Shown here one piece after another: positions 26,719 to 35,228 of a stretch of 64,000 bases of DNA. The notes beneath the pieces were generated by a model. The model was given only the letters and a program-made list of their open reading frames with translations. It did no database searches and was not told the origin of the DNA. The number at the start of each line of letters is the position of its first letter. The first letter of the stretch is position 1. Source of the stretch: Flavobacterium sp. 90 (GTDB lineage Bacteria > Bacteroidota > Bacteroidia > Flavobacteriales > Flavobacteriaceae); assembly GCF_004339525.1 (NCBI RefSeq), contig NZ_SMGE01000001.1, positions 5,952,001 through 6,016,000 of the forward strand, written 5' to 3'. A program made the position numbers and the translations under genes.

Positions 26719-27168
26719 ATGATCTTATACCTACTTTTTCAAATTCTGATTTCCTGGTTGTTAACCTGTTGCATTCTCAAAATATTCAACGCGGCATTAT
26801 CAAACTCAGACAATGAATTTTACCGTGAACCCACTCTTCTTACAAGTCTTCTTTTTGCTATTGATATAAATTTACCGCTTAAAGCGAAATTAAAAGCGGG
26901 AAAGATATTCCATCACAGCTTTGGACTTTGTTTTGCTACCATTTATTATCTGCTTTGGTACAATGAATTTGCAGAAATTTCATGGACGCCAACTATTATT
27001 ATTGGTTTCATTAATGGTTTAATCCGAATTATAAGCTGGACTTTTCTCGTCGAAATTATACCATCAGCTCACACTAAGAATTTTAAAGGTTATTATCTGC
27101 AACTTGTATTTGTACACAATATTTTTATCATTATTGCATTTTCTGTAGACTGGTTAATTCAGTTATAA
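26719..27168 (+). CDS. Small integral membrane protein, unknown
   Basis: The 149-residue protein has about four hydrophobic segments (3-22, 66-83, 92-112, 127-147) with short loops. I do not recognise the family. Charged residues lie in the first loop (NSDNEFYREP) and near KAKLKAGKIFHHS. It has its own promoter and terminator, so it is monocistronic. The nearby Usp gene is divergent. Confidence 0.65.
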   Translation: MILYLLFQILISWLLTCCILKIFNAALSNSDNEFYREPTLLTSLLFAIDINLPLKAKLKAGKIFHHSFGLCFATIYYLLWYNEFAEISWTPTIIIGFINGLIRIISWTFLVEIIPSAHTKNFKGYYLQLVFVHNIFIIIAFSVDWLIQL

Positions 27169-27197
27169 CTATTATAATTTATCATCTCAAGAACATA

Positions 27198-27239
27198 AAA
27201 AAATCCGCAAAGTCAATAATAGACAATTGCGGATTTTTT
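27198..27239 (+). terminator. Terminator of the 26719 gene
   Basis: A perfect 13-bp inverted repeat (AAAAAATCCGCAA / TTGCGGATTTTTT) with a 16-nt loop, 29 bp after the stop. Confidence 0.85.
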
Positions 27240-27305
27240 CCTTAATTTGATTTTACTAGTAAGCACTAAAATCGAGTGTATTACTTTTGTTGAGTGTAAT
27301 TTTTA

Positions 27306-27600
27306 ACATATAGAAACATAGATTTTCTTTCCCTAAAAGGCGTTTCACTTATTTAAATACATCCCGATGCTTCGAGCAATGTCATTAAGTTAAGGGGAAA
27401 TCTACAAAATTACTTAACAGTTTAATCCGGAAAGTAATTAGAAAAATCCGTTTTTATCAGCGTTTTCGCTTTAGCGAATCAGTTAAATCAGTGTCTAATT
27501 TTGACGCGGATAAAACAGATTTACTTCGTAAAAACGCAGATAAAAACGGATTTTATTTTGTTTCCTTTTTTTTGCACATAAAATCTATGTTTCTATGTGT
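27306..27600. repeat. Nested palindromic repeat element (outer and inner arms)
   Basis: The outer arms (27306-27326 and 27580-27600, TAGAAACATAGATTTT and complement) enclose an inner 112-bp palindromic unit (27443-27554) bounded by AAAATCCGTTTTTATC and its complement. The inner unit recurs inverted at 59392-59505. Outer arms of the same type occur at 47841-47989. There is no ORF; this fills the gap after the terminator at 27239. Confidence 0.75.
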
Positions 27601-27629
27601 TTAGTTTTTTTTCGAATTACAACCAAAAC

Positions 27630-29054
27630 TTATTTTATATCAAACCATAGTTTTGTAGTCAACAAATCTTTTCCCTGAGTTGCTATTGCAGCTTGGTAGC
27701 TAGTTCCATTTAGTGATTGCTCAGTACCCGGATAAAAGAAACGCGAAGGAATCTGTCCGTCTAAAACTGTTGCAGGACCAGCTGTCAAAACAGGATAATC
27801 AAGTCTTCTCCATTCTACAAAAGCATCAAGCCCTTGTCCGTAGAATGCAATCCATTTTTGAGTACCAATTGATTTCGCATAATTTGTTGCATCGTACTTT
27901 ACATCCGCCTGATTAAGGTAATTCGAAACCACTGTTGCATCGTTAATACCAAATTGATTCAATGAAGCAGTAATTGCATTTTTGTAAAGCTGCTCTGCAT
28001 CTCCGGGAATAAAACCACGCGCTACAGCTTCAGAAAGATTGAATAATGTTTCAGAATAAGAAGCAATTACAGCTGGAGAAGTTGATGTTAAGAAATATTT
28101 ACCCGGTTTCGATGTTTTGGCAAAACCCTGACTATTAGCATCACTATTTGATAATCCGTTTGCTCCACCAACATATTTACCTACAGTTGCATCAGATGGC
28201 AATTGTGCATAAACCGGCAAACGCGGATCTGATAATGCATATAATTTATCCACCAAAGTTTTTGAAATACGGTAATCATCTCTCGTTTCAAACCATGCCG
28301 AAGCCGGATTTTGTTGCGGCGAACTGATGTAAACAAACTGAAAAGTATCAGCATTACTGCTCAAAACTCCTGCAGCATCGCTTGTTGCATCAATTGCAGC
28401 TTGTTTTGCCAAAGCAGGTTCTCTGTCTGAAATTCTCAACGCAATACGCAAACGAAGTGAATTTACCAGTCTCTTCCATTTTAAAATATCACCTTTGTAA
28501 ACCAAATCTCCTGTTACTGTACCGTTTGTTGTAGCAAGCAAAGACTGCGCTTTTTTCAAATCTTCAAGTAATCCTGTATAAACTTCTTTTTGAGTATTAT
28601 AAGTTGGTGTTACTTTTTGACCTGCATCTTTATAAGGAATACTTCCGTAAGCATCTGTCAACAACAAAAATGTCCATGAACGCAACGTTAGTGCAATTCC
28701 TTTGTAATTTGAATTTGCCTGTTGATCAGAAAAATTCAGAATTGTGTTCAAATCCGTAATTAAAGTTGCATATCCTGTATTCCATAAAGTCGTAAAAGAC
28801 GTGTTGGATACATCGAATCTGTCCGGTTCTGTATATTGAATTTTAGCCCAATGCTGAACAAATAATAAAGACGAATCAAAGTTATTTGTTGAACCCCAAT
28901 ATAAGTCAGCGCCCTGTTTTAATGATCCTGTTAACAGGTAAGGTGCCAAAGGTGTTTCGGTTGCATTTGGATTTTTATTTATTTCATCCAAATCGTTGCT
29001 GCAAGAAGTCAGCGACAATGCAAATAGAGTTATATAAGCTATTTTTTTTAGCAT
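27630..29054 (-). CDS. SusD/RagB-family nutrient-binding lipoprotein
   Basis: The 474-residue outer-membrane lipoprotein has the signal MLKKIAYITLFALSLTSC (Cys18). The post-signal motif SNDLDEINKNPNATETP and the helical repeats (GIALTLRSWTFLLLTDAYGSIPY; ILKWKRLVNSLRLRIALRISD) are typical of SusD-like proteins. The second-subfamily pattern (SusD/RagB with NPNAT start) is seen. It caps the SusC channel and binds substrate at the surface. It lies 12 bp after susC in the same operon. No glycoside hydrolase or sensor is directly attached, so the substrate is unknown. Confidence 0.92.
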   Translation of the reverse strand: MLKKIAYITLFALSLTSCSNDLDEINKNPNATETPLAPYLLTGSLKQGADLYWGSTNNFDSSLLFVQHWAKIQYTEPDRFDVSNTSFTTLWNTGYATLITDLNTILNFSDQQANSNYKGIALTLRSWTFLLLTDAYGSIPYKDAGQKVTPTYNTQKEVYTGLLEDLKKAQSLLATTNGTVTGDLVYKGDILKWKRLVNSLRLRIALRISDREPALAKQAAIDATSDAAGVLSSNADTFQFVYISSPQQNPASAWFETRDDYRISKTLVDKLYALSDPRLPVYAQLPSDATVGKYVGGANGLSNSDANSQGFAKTSKPGKYFLTSTSPAVIASYSETLFNLSEAVARGFIPGDAEQLYKNAITASLNQFGINDATVVSNYLNQADVKYDATNYAKSIGTQKWIAFYGQGLDAFVEWRRLDYPVLTAGPATVLDGQIPSRFFYPGTEQSLNGTSYQAAIATQGKDLLTTKLWFDIK

Positions 29055-29066
29055 GATTTCGTGTTT

Positions 29067-32000
29067 TTAGAATTTAAGATTAACATTAAGGCTATAACTT
29101 CTGGTAGTTGGCAGAGACAAACTCTCTAAACCTTGTGCATTTCCAGTATTAAAAGCCGATTCAGGATCGATATTTGGCGCGTCTTTGTAAATAAAGAACA
29201 GGTTACGACCTGAAGCTGTAAAACTTGCTCCGGCTAATCCCAGTTTCTTAACTAGTTTTTTATCAACATTATAAGTAAGTTTTACTTCTCTTAATTTCAC
29301 GTAAGTTGAACTATAAAGATAGGCTTCACTTATATTGTAAGATGCTTTGTAATATTCCTGTGCACTCAATAATGTAGTATTTGGAGTTCCATCAGCATAT
29401 ACTCCTTTAAAGATCATTCCGTCATCATAAACTACAGCGCCACTTGGAGCAGTTGTACCAGCTGGAAGCGACGTTTTTACACTTCCGTTACTTGCCGTTG
29501 TATAATAGCTTAAACCACCATTTGCTGCGTCACGACCCGGCATTGTTTGATCTAAAACTCCTGTATAATTACCAGTTCTGTTCGTTCCGGAGAAAATCTG
29601 TCCTCCTACACTTGCATCAACAAGAAATGAAAGTTCAAGATTTTTGTACGTTAATGTGTTTGTAACACCTCCTGTATAATCCGGAGTATAATGTCCTAAT
29701 ACTTTCTTTTGTGGATCTGCTTTTGGCAATCCATTTGCTCCAACTACAATGTTTCCGTTTGCGTCACGTAAATAAGCAGTTCCGTAAAGTGCTCCATAAG
29801 CCTGACCTACAGATGCCAATACATCAACACCTCCAGAAGAACCAATTGTGTAGTTTTGAATTTGTTTATCATAATCCAAAATCTCAACTTTACTTATGTT
29901 CTTAGCATAATTTACAGCAACATTCCATCTGAAATTTTCTGTTTGAACAGGATTTCCGTCCAATTGAATCTCTACACCATGATTGTTTATTTTTCCTGCA
30001 TTGATTAATTGTGAATTATATCCACTCGCAGCTGTTGTTTTGATTTCTAAAATCTGATCTAAACTGTTTGTATTATAATAAGCAAAATCAAAATGAAGTC
30101 TGTTTTTCCAAAAAGAAGCTTCTAAACCAACTTCTGTAGAACGTGTAGTTTCAGGCTTCAGATTATCGTTAAGTTTCTTTTGTGAAGAAGTTTGAATTGG
30201 ATTTCCGTCAAATGCCGTTTGAAAATTATAAACTGTAGACAATTGATACGGATCTGCGTCATTACCAACTTCTGACCAACCACCACGTAATTTTAAGAAA
30301 TCAAGTGTATTACTTTTCAAATTCAAAGCGTCTGTTAAGATCACACTTCCATTAACAGAAGGATAAAAATAAGAACGGTTATTACTTGGCAATGTTGATG
30401 ACCAGTCGTTACGAGCAGTTACGTTTAAAAATGCATAATTTCTAAAACCAAATTGTGCCGATGCATATGCACTGTAAACTTTTAATCTTGAATAAATATT
30501 TGATGAAGTTAACGGATCACGTGAATTCGTCAATGTATATAAATCCGGTACAGCAAGACGCGGTGCTTTTTGATAATTGTTTGCATCACTGTGCGTACGA
30601 ACGTTGAATCCTGCAAGAGCATCTAAACTAAAATCATCGTTTAATTTTTTAGTATAAGTAAAGATACCTTCTGTATTTTGTTCACTAACTGTATAAGCGT
30701 CTTCGGCATACGATCCAAAAGGAGTTCCGTTTGTACCATATTTAATCTCATATTTTCTACGATCATTGTAATAATCAATTCCTGTACGGAATTTAAAATT
30801 AAATCCTTCAGCAAGTTTTGCATCCAAATGAATATCACCAATCAAACGGTTACGTTGCTGACTAGTTGTATTATAATAAGCATTCCAATATGGATTACTA
30901 TAATAGCTGTTATTCCAGTTTACATTTCTGTTTCTTTGAACTTCCTCAGTATCTACCTGACGTCCAAACCATAAAAATTGTAACATTACACCTGCAGCAC
31001 GGTTACCAGACGGACCACCCGGAAGTGCCGGAGCGTCTGTAACAATATAGTTCGCATTTACACCAACTCTAACGCCTTTTGAAATTTGGTAATTCGTATT
31101 AATCGTAAAGTTTGTTTTGTTTACTTCACTATTTGGTACAGTTCCCAATTGTTTTTGATTGTTTACTCCTAAACGAAAATCTGATTTATCATCTGATTTT
31201 GCAATAGAAATACTATTATCATAAGTAAGTCCTGTATTAAAGAAATCCTTCACATTATCAGGATGCGCGATAAAAGGAACCGCTACACCATTTGAATTAA
31301 ATTGCGGAATAAGACGTCCGTCTAATTTTGGTCCCCAGCTTTCATCAACACCATCATTAACTCCGCCACCTTTACCATCTACGAAACTAAATTTTCCGTT
31401 TGATCCCTGACCAAATGAGTTTTGAAATCTTGGTAAAGTTGTAACCTGAGAAACCGTAATACCGGTATTAACTGTGATACCAAGTCCTTTTTGATTTTTT
31501 CCTGATTTTGTAGTAATCAAAACAACACCATGTGCAGCACGTGATCCGTAAAGTGCCGCAGCATTTGGACCTTTCAATACTGTCAAAGTTTCAATATCCT
31601 GCGGATTAATATCGGCAATTGCATTTTTGAAATCACGAGTTGCTCCACCAACGCTTCCTAATTGCGAGTTGTCTACCGGAACTCCATCAACCACAAATAA
31701 TGGTTGGTTATTTCCCGCGATTGAAGTTTCTCCACGAATAACAATACGTGAAGATCCCATATCTCCCTGAGAATTAGTGATACGTACACCCGCCAATCTA
31801 CCGCTAAGACTATTCAGGAAGTTCGTTTCTTTAGTTTCTCCTAAATCCTTTCCTTTAACTGCTTGCGTTGTATATCCAAGAGATTTCTTTTCTTTTGAAA
31901 TACCCAATGCAGTAACTACAACTTCTGAAAGTGCATTTTGTTCCTGAGTAATTTCAATTACAACCGAATTTTGATTAACTACAGTTTCCAGTCTTTTATA

Positions 32001-32258
32001 TCCCAAAAAGCTTACGATTAAAGTATAAGGAAATTTTTGTCCGGTTTGGAAATAAAACTTCCCGTCAAAATCTGTCTGAACTCCGTGTGTAGTACCTTTT
32101 ATGTTTATTGAAGCTCCAATAACCGGCTCCTTTGTAGCAGCATCAATCACTATTCCTTCGAGTTTGGACTGAATTAACGGTTTGGTCTCCTGAGCCTTAA
32201 TCCCTATGGAAATCAACAAAATGCATAGGTATGCATATCTATTTAATTTTTTTTTCAT
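29067..32258 (-). CDS. SusC/RagA-family TonB-linked outer-membrane transporter
   Basis: The 1063-residue transporter has a signal peptide (1-22) and a carboxypeptidase-D-like regulatory domain (about 33-110, LEGIVIDAATKEPVIGASI). A plug follows with the SusC signature (SGRLAGVRITNSQG, SSRIVIRGETSI, PLFVVDGVPVDN, LKGPNAAALYGSRAAHGV), and then a 22-strand-type barrel ending in SLNVNLKF. It imports substrate bound by the SusD partner using TonB energy. It is first of a two-gene operon, with a long leader upstream that contains a hairpin and a possible antisense RNA. Confidence 0.95.
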   Translation of the reverse strand: MKKKLNRYAYLCILLISIGIKAQETKPLIQSKLEGIVIDAATKEPVIGASINIKGTTHGVQTDFDGKFYFQTGQKFPYTLIVSFLGYKRLETVVNQNSVVIEITQEQNALSEVVVTALGISKEKKSLGYTTQAVKGKDLGETKETNFLNSLSGRLAGVRITNSQGDMGSSRIVIRGETSIAGNNQPLFVVDGVPVDNSQLGSVGGATRDFKNAIADINPQDIETLTVLKGPNAAALYGSRAAHGVVLITTKSGKNQKGLGITVNTGITVSQVTTLPRFQNSFGQGSNGKFSFVDGKGGGVNDGVDESWGPKLDGRLIPQFNSNGVAVPFIAHPDNVKDFFNTGLTYDNSISIAKSDDKSDFRLGVNNQKQLGTVPNSEVNKTNFTINTNYQISKGVRVGVNANYIVTDAPALPGGPSGNRAAGVMLQFLWFGRQVDTEEVQRNRNVNWNNSYYSNPYWNAYYNTTSQQRNRLIGDIHLDAKLAEGFNFKFRTGIDYYNDRRKYEIKYGTNGTPFGSYAEDAYTVSEQNTEGIFTYTKKLNDDFSLDALAGFNVRTHSDANNYQKAPRLAVPDLYTLTNSRDPLTSSNIYSRLKVYSAYASAQFGFRNYAFLNVTARNDWSSTLPSNNRSYFYPSVNGSVILTDALNLKSNTLDFLKLRGGWSEVGNDADPYQLSTVYNFQTAFDGNPIQTSSQKKLNDNLKPETTRSTEVGLEASFWKNRLHFDFAYYNTNSLDQILEIKTTAASGYNSQLINAGKINNHGVEIQLDGNPVQTENFRWNVAVNYAKNISKVEILDYDKQIQNYTIGSSGGVDVLASVGQAYGALYGTAYLRDANGNIVVGANGLPKADPQKKVLGHYTPDYTGGVTNTLTYKNLELSFLVDASVGGQIFSGTNRTGNYTGVLDQTMPGRDAANGGLSYYTTASNGSVKTSLPAGTTAPSGAVVYDDGMIFKGVYADGTPNTTLLSAQEYYKASYNISEAYLYSSTYVKLREVKLTYNVDKKLVKKLGLAGASFTASGRNLFFIYKDAPNIDPESAFNTGNAQGLESLSLPTTRSYSLNVNLKF

Positions 32259-32274
32259 TACTTTGTTTTGGTTT

Positions 32275-32384
32275 AAAAAATAAGGCGAGTCCGGAAGGAT
32301 TTACTCCACTCCCACTTTCCTTATAGAGATGTACAATTTCTTTAAGCTTCACCATTTCTGCTGCAACAGAAATGGTTTTTTTTT
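32275..32384 (+). ncRNA. Candidate antisense small RNA opposite the susC leader
   Basis: On the plus strand, opposite the susC 5' leader, lies a structured ~110-nt segment. It contains arms ATAAGG (32280-32285) and CCTTAT (32319-32324), an inner GAGT/ACTC pairing, and then a perfect 10-bp stem (32351-32360 / 32367-32376) followed by eight T residues. That is a good intrinsic terminator with no plus-strand gene upstream of it. TTACTTTG (32258-32265) is one base from a -7 box. Cis-antisense RNAs at susC leaders are known from Bacteroides. This is inferred from sequence only. Confidence 0.45.
32351..32384 (+). terminator. Intrinsic terminator on the plus strand upstream of susC
   Basis: Stem ACCATTTCTG/CAGAAATGGT, 6-nt loop, then T8. 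Orientation is opposite to susC, so it would end an antisense transcript. Confidence 0.7.
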
Positions 32385-32646
32385 ATCTGCATTGCATTCG
32401 TTTTTTCATTTTCTTTTTTTTTATTATTATTTTGATTTAGTTTTTTACAAGATTTCTACCCTAAAACTTTAAGGTTCGTAATTATTAAAATTTATTTTGA
32501 ATTAGAGATTGAAGAGTTTTTTACAACGAAAAATCAGAAGAAATAAATTGCCGAATGGTTCTTACTTGTTGAAAAATGAAATGTTTTTTGTAACCTTTAA
32601 TCTTTTTTTATTTACTTTATTTTTAAACCCTACTAATTTGATAGAA

Positions 32647-32676
32647 CAAAAGTATGTTAAAAATATTAACTCCAAA
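32647..32676 (-). promoter_or_regulatory. Candidate susC promoter with long leader
   Basis: The minus strand has TTTG (32673-32676), an 18-bp gap and TACTTTTG (32647-32654), an exact TAnnTTTG. It lies about 390 bp before the susC start and implies a ~380-nt leader that includes the 32.3-kb hairpin. The gap is 1 bp shorter than usual. Confidence 0.45.
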
Positions 32677-33204
32677 AGTTTAATCGTTTTTTTTGTAAAA
32701 AAAATGTTAATTAAAATTTTAGTAAAACTTTAAAGCGCTAAAAACAAAAGAGTTAATAGTAATTCCGTTTTTTTAACACCTGTAAGAAATTTTCTAGAAT
32801 GAAAGGATTAAACACCAAAAAACTATTGTTTTAAATCCTGCAATTAATAATGTGAAGTGAGTTTTTTGCTGAATAAATGATAATTTGACTGTGAGTTTTA
32901 CTCCATCTCTTCTCAAATTATCATTGTTTTGTACTAATGCACTTTATAAATACAATTACTTCTAATGGCATTTTTGTCAGAATTATTTCGGTAGGTTTTA
33001 TTTTTATTTAAAAAAAAGCTCCCTAATTGTGATTTAAAAAGAAGATATTTGGGAGGAAAAATGGAAGAAAAAGTATTGCAAAATAATGCTGGTTTATACT
33101 TTAAAAAAAGAACAAAAAGTGATTCAGATTTATGTATTGTATAATACTTAAAGTTTTATAATATCTGTATCTAAGAAAAAAAGGCTTAATCTTGAAAGAT
33201 CATA
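32677..33204. other. Intergenic, nothing further recognised
   Basis: AT-rich sequence between the subtilase stop and the susC promoter. No gene, strong hairpin or repeat is seen. The frame at 32509-32733 is low-complexity Phe/Lys/Leu and not credible. Confidence 0.45.
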
Positions 33205-34911
33205 TCATTTTTTCTTTTTACTTACCTTATCTGCAAGCTGCATTGCATTATAAACATTCAAAACTTTTCCCGATTTGGATAATTCAGAAAAAGGAACTTT
33301 TTTATCTTTTGTTCCCGGAACTATAACTTGTAAATCATAAGATGTTCCTGAATTCATAATGATTTCCTTAACCTGAGCAACAGTTAGATTTGGATAATAA
33401 AGCCAAATTAACGCTGCAGTTCCTGAAACCATCGGAACAGACATTGAAGTACCAGAATCAAATTTATAGCTGTTGCCTGCACCGGTAGAGTATATTTCAT
33501 CTCCCGGAGCAAATAAGTCTACATTTTGTTTTCCGTAATTAGAATAATCAGAAACAAAATTACTGTCCAATTTATGGTTGACACATCCGACTACAATAAA
33601 ATTGGAACAAAATTCTTTGTTATCTTCAGGATTAGTATCTGTTGTATAATATTTTACCTTATCAAGATCATCACCTTCATTACCCGCACTGCGAATTAAT
33701 AATACATTATGTTCTTCGGCATATTTAAAAGCTGCTGTAACCCAATCCTGATGCAAAGAAAACTGCTTACTAAAAGACATATTAATAATCTTTGCTCCAT
33801 TGTCTACAGCATAACGTATAGCCATCGTAATATCTTTATCATGTTCATCTCCTGATGGAGAAATATTAATAGGCATGATTTTAACATTCTGAACAATCCC
33901 TTTTATACCGATATTATTTTCTCTGTTAGCACCAATAACTCCTGCCATTTTTGTGCAATGATCCTGAATAGATCTATGTCCTGCTCTATTATTGCTGACA
34001 TTATTATTGCCATAACCTTTCTCTAAGATATTAGGGTTGTCACCTATTAACAGGCGCTCATTGTACTCTAAATTCAGGTTTTTATTTACAATAGAATCAA
34101 GTTGAGTTTGTAGATCTACTAACTCTTCTAAAGTACTGTCATCAGTATTCAAGTTAACCATCATATAAGATATTAACGCTCCCAGATCTTTATCATTATC
34201 ATCACGTCTTTGTCTGTATCTTTTATCATTTATTTTATACTTTTTGTACAAGCTATCCAGTTGTTTATAAGTATAATCTTCTTTAGGAAAGAAGTATTTT
34301 AAAGTATCTTTTACCAAAGGATAAATGGCGACATTATGATTTATGGATTTCAACCAATTTTTTGAATATTTTTCTTTTTCATCAAACTTTTTTAAAGCTC
34401 TCTGATATTCGTTATACTTATATAGATCTTTAGGATCAATTTGGGCTTCTGTTTTATCTTTAAATAATGGTCCCCATTCCTGCATAATACGAACATATTC
34501 ATATCTATTCCAGACTACATAACCACCGCTTTTGGTTCCTGTGAAACTCCAGCCGTTAATGTCATCAACATAACCGTTATGGTCGTCATCGATGCCATTA
34601 TTTGGAATTTCTTTGTTGTTTGTCCAAAGCTGTCCTTGTAGATCTTCATGATTTATATCAATTTGAGTATCTATTACCGCTACAATAATACTTTTACTTT
34701 TGGATTGCTTTTTATTTAAACGGTACCATTTATCTAACGAAATACCTGGAATAGTATCTTCTTTATAATCTTTTAAATACCAAGTTTGTAATTCCAAAGA
34801 TGTAAGATCTTTTTTAGGGTCTTGCTTAAGAGGATTAGCTGACTCTTTTACGGATTTACAACTAATTAAAAATAAAATTGAAAGAATAATTATATAAATT
34901 GATTTTGGCAT
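33205..34911 (-). CDS. Subtilase (S8) family lipoprotein protease
   Basis: The 568-residue protein has a lipoprotein signal ending FLISC (Cys18). The S8 catalytic triad is visible: Asp in VAVIDTQIDINHEDL (about 81), His in IQDHCTKMAGVIGA, and Ser in DSGTSMSVPMVSG (about 490). The oxyanion Asn lies in SAGNEGDD. The His motif departs from the usual HGTxVAG (here H-C-T-K-M-A-G). There is a ~190-residue insertion between the Asp and His blocks, as in several Bacteroidota subtilases. Probably envelope-anchored. It lies upstream of susC/susD on the same strand but 946 bp away, so it is probably a separate transcript. Confidence 0.88.
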   Translation of the reverse strand: MPKSIYIIILSILFLISCKSVKESANPLKQDPKKDLTSLELQTWYLKDYKEDTIPGISLDKWYRLNKKQSKSKSIIVAVIDTQIDINHEDLQGQLWTNNKEIPNNGIDDDHNGYVDDINGWSFTGTKSGGYVVWNRYEYVRIMQEWGPLFKDKTEAQIDPKDLYKYNEYQRALKKFDEKEKYSKNWLKSINHNVAIYPLVKDTLKYFFPKEDYTYKQLDSLYKKYKINDKRYRQRRDDNDKDLGALISYMMVNLNTDDSTLEELVDLQTQLDSIVNKNLNLEYNERLLIGDNPNILEKGYGNNNVSNNRAGHRSIQDHCTKMAGVIGANRENNIGIKGIVQNVKIMPINISPSGDEHDKDITMAIRYAVDNGAKIINMSFSKQFSLHQDWVTAAFKYAEEHNVLLIRSAGNEGDDLDKVKYYTTDTNPEDNKEFCSNFIVVGCVNHKLDSNFVSDYSNYGKQNVDLFAPGDEIYSTGAGNSYKFDSGTSMSVPMVSGTAALIWLYYPNLTVAQVKEIIMNSGTSYDLQVIVPGTKDKKVPFSELSKSGKVLNVYNAMQLADKVSKKKK

Positions 34912-34990
34912 TTCTTAAATTGAAGTCTATGAATGTTTAAACTTTGTTTTATTTATGTTATTGACTTTTTCGGCTAGTGGCATGATTTTA

Positions 34991-34998
34991 CAAATATA
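34991..34998 (-). promoter_or_regulatory. Candidate -7 box of the subtilase gene
   Basis: The minus strand reads TATATTTG, an exact TAnnTTTG, 79 bp before the start codon. No clear -33 box. The rest of the 34912-35228 gap shows no other feature. Confidence 0.35.
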
Positions 34999-35228
34999 AA
35001 TTTTATTTAACATGTAAATACCTGGCTTCATTTTCTACTTATAGAAATGTAGTATCTTTTGCAATTTAATATATCTGTTAACGAATGTAAGAAGTATTCT
35101 TATGAATAAAAAAAACTGAAAAAGAAAAATATCTAAAAATCATTCTTCGAAATAATATTAATTAGCTTTTTACTTTTTTAAGGTATCAAATTAAATCACT
35201 ATTTTTAACAAAGCATCAATCTCTTACT

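Noticed and set aside
32509..32733. 74-codon plus-strand frame
   Set aside because: Phe/Lys/Leu-rich AT artefact; its span holds the minus-strand susC promoter box instead.
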